Shown piece by piece: positions 23,273 to 32,100 of a stretch of DNA of 34,646 bases. Made by a program: the position numbers and the translations under genes. The stretch comes from Candidatus Poseidoniales archaeon (GTDB taxonomy: Archaea > Thermoplasmatota > Poseidoniia > Poseidoniales > Poseidoniaceae). Each line of letters begins with the position of its first letter. Position 1 is the stretch's first letter. The notes under the pieces are model-generated. The model ran no database searches. It worked only from the letters and a program-made list of their open reading frames with translations, and had not been told where the DNA came from. The stretch is taken from positions 409-35,054 of the forward strand of contig QXXX01000080.1 of the NCBI GenBank assembly GCA_009887195.1, given 5' to 3'.

Positions 23273-26155
23273 ATGCGTAATCAGGTAGTCGTGGCAATCT
23301 TATTCCTAACGGTATTATTGTTGCCAATGGTGCCGGTAACGGCAGATAATCCAGATATTGACTATCAAGACGGTCAAACCGTATTTACTTGGTCTGGCAC
23401 CGCTTCAACAGTTGAATTAATTGGCGAATGGAATTGGAGTGAAACGTCATCATTATCTGAACAAAACGGTATTTGGTCTACTACTATTTCAATTGATGAA
23501 GGACAATATTGCTACAAATTAATCGTTGATGGGGAGTATATTTTTGACCCAGCAAACCCGTATCGTGGTTATTGTGATAATATCGAAAATTCTGTTGTTC
23601 GAGTTAAGGATTCAGTTCGTCCCAATTTTGCTAGCGAAATAATCAATCAGCAACTAATTGTCAGTTTTCTGCCCGGTACTAGTGGGGCAGGCCCAGACGG
23701 GATTCCAGCTGGCTTAGAAGCGGCTGTATGGGATGAGGCGTCCATGTCATGGACGCTTGCTTTGGCTGGCTTAAGCGATGGAAAACACACGCTTGATTTG
23801 GCAATAACCGATACCAATGGTAATGTTGCCTATGACCATCTAGTGCCGTTTTGGACCGGTCCACAAAGTGATTTCTCGTGGGAAGATTCTTTGATTTACA
23901 TGATAATGACTGATCGTTATATCAACGGCAATACGAGTAATGACCCCTCGCCAACTGGTGCCGCCGCCGGTGCTGATTGGATGGGCGGTGATATTGAGGG
24001 AGTCACCAGCAAAATTCAATCTGGTTATTTTGCTGAACTTGGAGTAAATGTTCTATGGCTAACCCCACTTAACACCAATGCTCAAGGCACAGGGATTGCT
24101 GGTGATGGGCAACATGATGTTGCAGCATATCACGGCTATTGGCCTGTCGAGCCACGACAAGTTGACCCTCGACTTGGTACTGCAGAGCAACTCAAAACGA
24201 TGGTTGATGCAGCCCATCAATCAGGTATTCGTGTGATGATGGATTATGTTGTTAATCACGTTCATCAAGACCACACCTACTATCAAGATAATCCGGAATG
24301 GTTCAATCAAGGATGTTTATGTGGCTCAGCGAATTGCGATTGGACTGAACACCGGCTTGATTGCCAATTCACCTCATACATGCCGGATGTTAACTGGAAA
24401 GTTCGTAATGCCTCTGAACAATTTATTGAGGACGCGTTGTGGTGGCTAGAAGAATTTGATTTTGATGGTGCTAGAATCGATGCGGTAAAACACGTAGAAG
24501 ATTTAGCGATTACCAATTTAGCGACGAGAATTAACGAGCGTTTTGAAACAGTGGGCACAGATTACTATCTCAAAGGAGAGACTGCAATGGGCTGGTCTGG
24601 ACATAGCCTTGCGGATAACCAATTTCAATACGACACCATCAACCAGTATATTGGTGAAGACTCACTAGACGGTCAAGCAGATTTTGTTCTCTATCACGCA
24701 GTTGTTGACAATGTCTTTACTCAAGGGATTGAAGATTATCAGCATCTAGATTATTGGACCAATAGAAGTCAAGATCAGTATGTTGATGGGGCAACAATGG
24801 TGCCGTATGTGGGCAGTCATGACGTTCCAAGAATCGCAAGTAGAGCAGATGCTGGAACCGGAGATTCTGACAATCAATGGCAAGAAGATGGACTACCTGG
24901 CCAGCCTGGCGATGCGTCTGCCTATCAAGCAGTATTACAAGCATACGGCTGGCTTCTTACAACTCCTGGTGCACCGTTATTGTATTATGGTGATGAATAT
25001 GGCGAATATGGTGGAGCAGACCCCGATAATCGACATATGTACCGGAACTTGACAACTTGGAGCCAATTTGAACAATCATTATTCGATAACATTTCACAAA
25101 TCGGCCAATTACGCGCTGAGTCAATTGCTCTCAAGCAAGGCAGTTATTCCACACGATATGCTAGCCCGGATTTGTTAATTTACGATATGTCTCACGCCGA
25201 ACAAAACATGTCAGTCATTCTTAATCGAGGACAATCCACTACTATTCAAGACTTTGATTCGGGTGATGTCATTAGATTTGGCGAAGCAGCAATATCATCT
25301 GCGGGCATCAACATCCCTGGTAACTCAGTTACCATTATCGAATTAGACGGCAATCCAACAATGCCGCAAAGAGAGCCAGACAGTCATTGTTTAATCGTCA
25401 ATAATTTCACCATGAATACGACTTATTTCATTACCCTCGATTTGACAAATACCTGTACCAAAGAACTACATTACCCTGGAGTCAACTCCTCTATTGACAA
25501 TAATTTAGTCACCGGATTTCCCGATTATAATGAATGGTTCTACATGATTTTCCCTGAAACCTCTTACAACATGTCTTGGCAATTAGCAGTCAATGAAACG
25601 ATTCCAAACGGCACATTAATCACTTTATTGTTCAATGCTACGATACTTAATTGTGGCCCACAAGGCGACTGGCACGATTGCCCAACATCTAGTCTAGAAC
25701 ACTCTTTTAACGTATTATGGCCCAGCAATGAAACAAATACCACAAGTCCACCAGTTGAGCCTCAACCGATCTTAGGCTGTACAGATGATAGTGCGCTAAA
25801 CTATCAAAATGACGCTACTGAAGACGACGGAAGTTGCACTTACCCAATAGATAATCAGAACAATAACACAGATTCCCAAGTCAATAATAGCAATAATGAT
25901 TCAGCTATCGAAGATAATACTAACACAACTCAGACTAGTAACCAAACCGATTTATTGGTGAAAAATTGCTCTATGTGTTGCGGAAAGTTTATCCAAATTC
26001 CAATCAATCACCCCTGCCCGGTACCCGATTGTCAATCGTGTGATGAGCAATCTGTTGATAGTAAATCCACTGCTGGAGAATTTGTTAGATCTGCCCTTGC
26101 AGTAGCAGTATTTATTGGCGTGGTAGTGCTATTTTTTGTTAGTAGAAAGCAGTGA
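23273..26155 (+). CDS. Surface-anchored GH13 alpha-amylase-family enzyme
   Basis: A 960-residue secreted glycoside hydrolase that cleaves alpha-1,4-glucans. A signal peptide (1-25) is followed by a CBM48/CBM20-like starch-binding domain (about 35-110: VELIGEWNWSE, YCYKLIVDGEYIFDP), a second beta domain, and the GH13 barrel (about 200-590). Catalytic regions: MMDYVVNH (322-329), GARIDAVKH (nucleophile D403), KGET (acid/base E436) and VGSHDVPR (D517). After the barrel come beta domains, a short GCTDDSALNY...DDGSC repeat (835-858), an Asn/Thr linker, a six-Cys patch (CSMCC ... CPVPDCQSC) and a C-terminal membrane helix (about 935-956). ATG 23273 is chosen over GTG 23264 because GGTGA lies five bases before it. 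The last gene of the transport operon, it abuts the convergent phosphorylase gene with no gap. Confidence 0.93.
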   Translation: MRNQVVVAILFLTVLLLPMVPVTADNPDIDYQDGQTVFTWSGTASTVELIGEWNWSETSSLSEQNGIWSTTISIDEGQYCYKLIVDGEYIFDPANPYRGYCDNIENSVVRVKDSVRPNFASEIINQQLIVSFLPGTSGAGPDGIPAGLEAAVWDEASMSWTLALAGLSDGKHTLDLAITDTNGNVAYDHLVPFWTGPQSDFSWEDSLIYMIMTDRYINGNTSNDPSPTGAAAGADWMGGDIEGVTSKIQSGYFAELGVNVLWLTPLNTNAQGTGIAGDGQHDVAAYHGYWPVEPRQVDPRLGTAEQLKTMVDAAHQSGIRVMMDYVVNHVHQDHTYYQDNPEWFNQGCLCGSANCDWTEHRLDCQFTSYMPDVNWKVRNASEQFIEDALWWLEEFDFDGARIDAVKHVEDLAITNLATRINERFETVGTDYYLKGETAMGWSGHSLADNQFQYDTINQYIGEDSLDGQADFVLYHAVVDNVFTQGIEDYQHLDYWTNRSQDQYVDGATMVPYVGSHDVPRIASRADAGTGDSDNQWQEDGLPGQPGDASAYQAVLQAYGWLLTTPGAPLLYYGDEYGEYGGADPDNRHMYRNLTTWSQFEQSLFDNISQIGQLRAESIALKQGSYSTRYASPDLLIYDMSHAEQNMSVILNRGQSTTIQDFDSGDVIRFGEAAISSAGINIPGNSVTIIELDGNPTMPQREPDSHCLIVNNFTMNTTYFITLDLTNTCTKELHYPGVNSSIDNNLVTGFPDYNEWFYMIFPETSYNMSWQLAVNETIPNGTLITLLFNATILNCGPQGDWHDCPTSSLEHSFNVLWPSNETNTTSPPVEPQPILGCTDDSALNYQNDATEDDGSCTYPIDNQNNNTDSQVNNSNNDSAIEDNTNTTQTSNQTDLLVKNCSMCCGKFIQIPINHPCPVPDCQSCDEQSVDSKSTAGEFVRSALAVAVFIGVVVLFFVSRKQ
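25775..25846 (+). other. GCTDxxALNY...DDGSC repeat unit within the amylase
   Basis: A 24-residue Cys-flanked unit with the pattern GCTD-x2-ALNY-x4-AT-x-DDGSC. The same kind of short unit occurs in secreted proteins of marine bacteria and archaea, usually near the C-terminus. One copy is seen here, just before the Asn/Thr-rich linker. The two Cys probably pair. Confidence 0.6.
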
Positions 26156-27808
26156 TTAGTCTTTGAATGATTGATAAAAACGTAGATAATCTGTAATCAT
26201 TCTAGCCCCAGTAAATCTTGCCGAGGTGGCAATACTTGAGCGCATAATATTGGCCCAAACCGTGCCGCCTTGCCGCCATGCTGGTAAAACGTCTTGTTCC
26301 AAGACCTCGTAGATATTGTTAGCATCACGCTCATCATCGCGGTCATCTTCAGATTCACCAATTGCCCATCCATTGACGCCGTGCTGACAACCTTCAGGCC
26401 ACCATCCATCAAGAATTGAGCAATTTGGTACACCATTCATTGCGGCTTTCATCCCTGAAGTTCCCGAAGCCTCTAGCGGCCTGATTGGATTATTGAGCCA
26501 AATATCAACACCACTGGTAATCGCTAAACCAGTATCCATGTCATAATTCTCCAAAAATGCAACCGGTATTTCACCTTCTATTTGCTTCGCGCTGCCATAA
26601 ATATCTCTAATCAACTGCTTACCGCCTTCATCTTTTGGATGTGCTTTTCCAGAGAACACGAATTGTATTTCACCACCAGCAATCTCTCTCAACCGCTCGA
26701 TATCGCTGAAGACTAGATTCGCTCTTTTGTAGGTGGCAAATCTTCGAGCAAATCCAACTGTCAATTTTTCTTTATGTAATTCAACTCCTGTCGATGCTTT
26801 GACCAATTCACGAAAGATACTGCGGTTTTTTTCTCTAGCCGCAAGTAGGTCTTCATCAGAGAGTTTCCCTGAATAAGCTAGTTGAGTTGGGTCACGTTGC
26901 CAATTTGGCAATTGATTGTCATATAGTTCTGCCATAGTAGGGGAAGTCCAGGTGATATGATGAACGCCATTGGTAATTGGATGAATATGAGTCTCGCCAT
27001 ACATTCCCGAAGCAACTATTGCATTGAGATTTGACACCGCATTCACCTTGTCAACTAATCCTACAGCGAGGTGTGACATCGAGCATCGCTCGCCATTTTC
27101 CGGGTCTCCAGCAGCAATTACCAACTGTCTTGCATCATCGGGTAACATTTCACCAAGCACGGCTTTTACCGATTCCCAATTGAAGCGGTCGTGTCCTGCT
27201 GGAACTGGTGTGTGCGTGGTGAACAGTATTTTCTTTTCGAGGTCTTTTCTAGTCCAGCCTTTACCCAATAATTCAAGCAGTGCAAAGGTACAATGCCCTT
27301 CATTTAGATGCAGTCCATCCAGTTCTATGCGTAGCAGATTTAGTAATCTTAATCCTCCTACGCCAAGTAAGAATTCTTGTCTAATTCTAACTTCATCGTC
27401 CCCGCCATATAATCTCGCTCCGAGTACACGATGGTATTCTGAATTTTTTGGGTGATGAGTGTCAAGGAAATACACCGGTACGACGTGGCCGGTTATTCCA
27501 ACAACTTCGACCTTCCAAATCCTAGAGTATATCGTTGTTCCATCAAGGGGCAACATCAGTTCTAATCCAGTATCGATTAAATGGTCAGCGGGATCTAGTG
27601 CTGCGAACGACTCAGATTGATTGCCATCTTGGTCAATATGTTGTCGGCCATAACCTTCTCGATAGAGTAATGTAACGCCAATTAAATCAATCTCAGCATC
27701 TGCTGCAGACTTGACATGGTCTCCTGCTAAAACACCAAGTCCGCCCGAATATGTGTGTAATTCAGACCACAAACCAATCTCTGCAGTGAAGTAACCGATG
27801 TGCCCCAT
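26156..27808 (-). CDS. glgP: Alpha-glucan phosphorylase
   Basis: A 550-residue cytoplasmic PLP enzyme that releases glucose-1-phosphate from alpha-1,4-glucan chain ends. It belongs to the shorter archaeal/bacterial alpha-glucan phosphorylase group, not the ~800-residue muscle type. Family marks are IGYFTAEIGLWSELHTYSGGLG (4-25), LNEGHCTF (168-175), FTTHTPVPAGHD (196-207), ITNGVH (278-283), GFARRFATYKR (352-362) and EASGTSGMKAAMNG (446-459), whose K454 should hold PLP. The frame can open at TTG 27826, but ATG 27808 fits the family's N-terminus. It follows malQ by 57 bp on the same strand and is probably transcribed with it; a TATA-like TTATCATAA near 27838 may also drive it alone. Confidence 0.94.
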   Translation of the reverse strand: MGHIGYFTAEIGLWSELHTYSGGLGVLAGDHVKSAADAEIDLIGVTLLYREGYGRQHIDQDGNQSESFAALDPADHLIDTGLELMLPLDGTTIYSRIWKVEVVGITGHVVPVYFLDTHHPKNSEYHRVLGARLYGGDDEVRIRQEFLLGVGGLRLLNLLRIELDGLHLNEGHCTFALLELLGKGWTRKDLEKKILFTTHTPVPAGHDRFNWESVKAVLGEMLPDDARQLVIAAGDPENGERCSMSHLAVGLVDKVNAVSNLNAIVASGMYGETHIHPITNGVHHITWTSPTMAELYDNQLPNWQRDPTQLAYSGKLSDEDLLAAREKNRSIFRELVKASTGVELHKEKLTVGFARRFATYKRANLVFSDIERLREIAGGEIQFVFSGKAHPKDEGGKQLIRDIYGSAKQIEGEIPVAFLENYDMDTGLAITSGVDIWLNNPIRPLEASGTSGMKAAMNGVPNCSILDGWWPEGCQHGVNGWAIGESEDDRDDERDANNIYEVLEQDVLPAWRQGGTVWANIMRSSIATSARFTGARMITDYLRFYQSFKD

Positions 27809-27865
27809 TCGAAGAAACGGTATCAAAGGGGGGTTATGATAATGCCCCTTGGTAAACGATTTCAG

Positions 27866-29110
27866 TTAATTTAGCTCAGGCCACGAAAAACGCCAGCGCC
27901 AATTACCTTGCTCAACTCCAGGTATATTCATGCGCGCAGCAGAATCCAGTCGCAGAATATCTTGCAGCGGAATAATGCATAACTGACTATTACCTTTAGT
28001 CGCTAAATCAATCATTGAACCGATAATGTCGTCGGAGTCCCCAACCAAATCTATCACTCTCCGTTTACTGGTATCCTTGATAGAATTCCACCAACCAAGT
28101 GTAGTATCATTATCATGGGTGCCAGTATAAGTTACCTGCATCGATGAAATATTGCTGGGATGATGTGGGCTTGTTGTATAGTCATCATCAAAGCCAAATT
28201 GTAGAACCGCCATGCCTTTTAGATTAAATTTCAATCGCAAATCAATCACCTCTTGTGGAATAATACCAAGATCTTCAGCAATTATTCTTGATTCATCACC
28301 AGCAACCTCGATTAGCTGCTCAATAATTTTCTCTTTAGGTGCTTCTTGCCACTGTCCGATTACTCCGTTTTCTGCTTCTCTTGGTACCGCCCAAGCCGAA
28401 TGGAAACCTCGGAAATGGTCTATTCTAACAATGTCATACAACTTTAGCATTCTCGCCATTCGCATGCGCCACCACATCCAATTACTCTTTTCATGTTCTG
28501 CCCAGTTATACAACACAGTGTTCCATTTTTGTCCGGTTTCACTAAAATAATCTGGCGGCACGCCGGCGACAACAATCGGCAAACCATGATCATCTAATTG
28601 GAATAATTCACGATGCGCCCACACATCTGCGGAATGGTGTGAAATAAAAATCGGCAAATCACCAACAAGTTCGATATTTGACTGATTGGCATAATTTTTC
28701 AATGCCAACCACTCATTCTGAAATATGCCTTGCTTGGCAACTTCCTCACCAATCCTATCACGCCATTTTGCCATTTCGACAGGGTCCCTGTCGCGTAATG
28801 GTTTTGGCCACTGTGTCCAATCTTTATTTGGGAACTCTGCGCTAATTGTGGCAAATAATGCCCAGTCATCAAGCCAATATTCTTCTCCAGTCAGTTGCTT
28901 AGAATTAGTCTGCGTACACAAACCAAAATGTCCAGCAAATGCTGAAGGCGACGCATATGGAGAGCCGTGTTTGTCCGGCGGAGTTAGCGGTAAGAACTGC
29001 CATTTTGAGTAATTATTTTCACTTAAAAAATCAACGAATTTAGCCCCGTCTGAAATTTTCCCATTGGGTAGCGAGGTAATGTGACATAGCACGCCAATCT
29101 CACTGCTCAT
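27866..29110 (-). CDS. malQ: 4-alpha-glucanotransferase (GH77)
   Basis: A 414-residue cytoplasmic amylomaltase that transfers maltodextrin units between chains, releasing glucose and making longer chains for the phosphorylase. GH77 motifs: SPYASPSAFAGH near 50-61, GDLPIFISHHSADVW (150-164), DIVRIDHFRGF with nucleophile D231, IIAEDLG with acid/base E279, and YTGTHDNDTTLGWW with D333. It is shorter than the usual ~500 residues, mainly in loops, but all three catalytic acids are present. ATG 29110 is preferred over TTG 29140, since MSSEIGVLCHITSLP matches the family N-terminus. It is divergent from the GH57 gene across 54 bp and upstream of glgP. Confidence 0.95.
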   Translation of the reverse strand: MSSEIGVLCHITSLPNGKISDGAKFVDFLSENNYSKWQFLPLTPPDKHGSPYASPSAFAGHFGLCTQTNSKQLTGEEYWLDDWALFATISAEFPNKDWTQWPKPLRDRDPVEMAKWRDRIGEEVAKQGIFQNEWLALKNYANQSNIELVGDLPIFISHHSADVWAHRELFQLDDHGLPIVVAGVPPDYFSETGQKWNTVLYNWAEHEKSNWMWWRMRMARMLKLYDIVRIDHFRGFHSAWAVPREAENGVIGQWQEAPKEKIIEQLIEVAGDESRIIAEDLGIIPQEVIDLRLKFNLKGMAVLQFGFDDDYTTSPHHPSNISSMQVTYTGTHDNDTTLGWWNSIKDTSKRRVIDLVGDSDDIIGSMIDLATKGNSQLCIIPLQDILRLDSAARMNIPGVEQGNWRWRFSWPELN

Positions 29111-29164
29111 ATCTAAGCGCCTAACAATAAACCCTTTCAAGTTATCATATTGTGGGTGGTTCTA
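29111..29164. promoter_or_regulatory. Divergent promoter between malQ and the GH57 gene
   Basis: This 54-bp gap holds CAATAAACCC (29124-29134) and GTTATCATAT (29141-29150). Read on the plus strand, the first lies ~26 bp before a transcription start that would leave a ~10-base leader with GGTGG (29155-29159) as ribosome-binding site. Read on the minus strand, the second is ~33 bp before the malQ ATG. AAACCC-TTT (29129-29137) resembles sequences near the other glucan-locus promoters. Confidence 0.45.
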
Positions 29165-32100
29165 ATGAGGACGACTGCGGTATTTATTGTGACATTATTC
29201 TGTTTGCAAGCAGGTATGGGTTTTGTATCTGCCCTGACTCCAGAAACCATAACCATTGACGGCGACGTTGCCGAGTGGTCCTCGGATAGTGAAATGGCTT
29301 CAGACGACAATGCAGTCACCTATTATTCAACTTGGGATAATGATAATTTCTACGTCGCTTGGACGGGTACAGATTGGGCAGATTCTATATCTGGAGCAGA
29401 TTTATTCATTTACTTCAATACTAGCGAAGGTGGCTCAGTCCTCAGTAAAGATTGGGGATTTGCCCACACCTTGCCTTTTTCTGCGGATTATGGTTTTGCG
29501 TTAGAAGATTCAACATATAATCAAAAGTTTGCCTTTGATGGTACATCTTGGCAAGATCAAGGACCCTTGCCTGAGCAGGACATCTATGTCGGATGGGCTG
29601 ATAATACGGTGACAGAACTAGCCATCCCTTGGTCAGCCATCGGCTCGCCGACTAGTTTGCAATTCATGATTTATGCCCAATGGCAAGACGAAGGAAATGT
29701 TTGGACCTCATTCCCTGCAGCAAACCCTTCAAGTTCTAATGGCGCAGAAACCTTTACTCATTATTATCACCTTGATAATAGGAATAATGCAACAGCACCC
29801 AATACTCTACCAGTAATTGAAAATGGAGCAATAGACAAGGTAGATGATGCTCTTAATTTAGCAATTATTTTCCATCAACATCAACCATATTACAAGAATA
29901 AGCTAACCAATACCTACGAGATGCCGTGGGTAAGAGTTCACGCCATGACCGAATATGTCGATTCTCCGGGAATACTCGCACAAACTGGCACCAAAGTAAC
30001 TTACAATTTAGTTCCGTCATTTATTGAACAATTGGTTGATTATTATGAAAATGAAACCCTCGATGACCATACTGATATGGCAAAGCGACCATGGCCAGAA
30101 GGAAATTACCCCAATGCCACCGCCTTAGAATTACACACTATGCAATTCCAATCTTTTTGGAATAGTGGCTGGATTTACAACGTCTCTGAAACCGGACATA
30201 TTCAATCATGGCTTTATCCATCTAGTGCCAGGTATTCAGAACTTTATGATATGACGCTGCATAATCTAAAACCAGCCACTATAATGGACGACACCTTACT
30301 ATCTCCTCAAGATTATTTAGATCTTCAAGTGCTTTGGTACTTGTATCAATTTTCACCTGACTATGTCCTCGGAGAATATGATATATCTCACCGAGATCAA
30401 GGATTAATTGATTTATTCATGCAAAATGGCCAGTATACTCATACCGATTTGATGTATGTTATAGATCAACAACACCAGCATATGGCAAATGTTTTACCAA
30501 TGTATAGTCAACTAGCTGCTGAAGGCCAAATTGAGTTAACTACTACGCCGTACTATCATCCAATTATGCCACTGTTGATGATGGATGGCTGGACTATGGA
30601 AGATGGTATTAGAGTTAACAAAGACTCTTGGCCAGTAGACGTTCAAGACCATTTAGTCAACGGAATGGACTTGTTTGAGGCAAAACTTGGCTTTAGGCCA
30701 ACTGGTATGTGGCCAAGCGAGCAGGCGGTTTCTCCAGCAATGGTTGAACCAGTTTCTGATGTCGGAATCCAGTGGATGGTTAGTGATGAAGAAATTCTAC
30801 TCCAGTCTACTGATTCCTCTGGCAATCTAATCGATGTTGATGATGCAAGTAATTTAGCAACGCCATGGAAGGTTACTGGTGAAGATGGCGGCGAAGTTGC
30901 GGTGGTATTTCGTGACCGCGTCATATCCGACAGAATTGCTTTCCAGTATGGGACGATGACTCCTGAAGCTGCGGTGTCTGATTTTATTGCCTACCTCGAT
31001 AATATTCGGCAACAATTACTAGATGCTGGTGAGGACCCTTCCGAGCATTTGCTGACAGTTGCGCTTGACGGAGAAAATTGGATGTTCATGTCTGAATTCC
31101 AACATCAAGATAATGCTCGTCCGTTCATGCATGAATGGTATTCACGTTTAGCATCTCATCCAACTATCGTAACCACCACTCCAAGTGAATTCCTATCGAC
31201 AGAACCGACGTTGCCTGAAATCGAAACTATCGGCACAGGGTCTTGGATTGATGGGACTTTACGAACTTGGGCTGGCGAGCCAGAAGAGAGTTTAGGTTGG
31301 CAACGATTAGTCGAAGCACGCCAAGCATTAGTCGGATTTCAAGCCGATAACCCAACTCATCCAGGTTTGTCAAATGCTTGGGAATCACTGTATATTGCCG
31401 AAGGTAGTGACTGGTTTTGGTGGTATGGATTAGACCAAGACAGTGGCTATGATGAGAATTGGGACGTTTTGTTTAAGGTTCATTTGTCCAATATCTATCG
31501 AGCAATCAATATCGATTTACCGCCTTATCTGCAAGATTTGTGGACTGGAGCAGCAACTCCTGTAGTACCTTATGGCGGAATTATTGAGCCAATGATTGAC
31601 GGAATAGCCTTGCCCGGTGAATGGGATGGTGCCGCTAAATATGATGCATCAGTTGATGGCGGTGATTTTGATATCGACAATTTCTATGTCGGTTATGATT
31701 CGAGTAATATCTTCATGCGCATCGATTCAGTAACCGCCGATGAACTTGATGCAATTTCCCGCAATTCGCAGTTTGATGAACCTGATTTAGCCATTTATTT
31801 CATGCAGCCAAACGCGGTAAACTTCAATGAAGTTGAAACAAATTTCCGCACCTATTACGGCAATCAGATACTTGGTTTTCCGGCCAAATACATGGTAGCC
31901 ATTGATTTTGATACCGTTAGAGAAGACGGTCGGGCTAAGTGGAACTTGTTTGAGGCAAAAGGCAAATCGGGAGACTCTGAACAATGGGTGCTAACCAGCA
32001 CTTCTTCACTTGGCGATTGTGCGGTTGATGACGTCTATGAATTTGTAATACCGTGGGCAGACATCGGCCTTGCTCCAAGATACACTACGAGAATTAAGGT

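Noticed and set aside
27024-27455. Plus-strand open frame of 143 codons
   Set aside because: Antisense to the alpha-glucan phosphorylase, whose family motifs cover this segment; the Ser/Pro/Asn-rich product is typical of a shadow frame.
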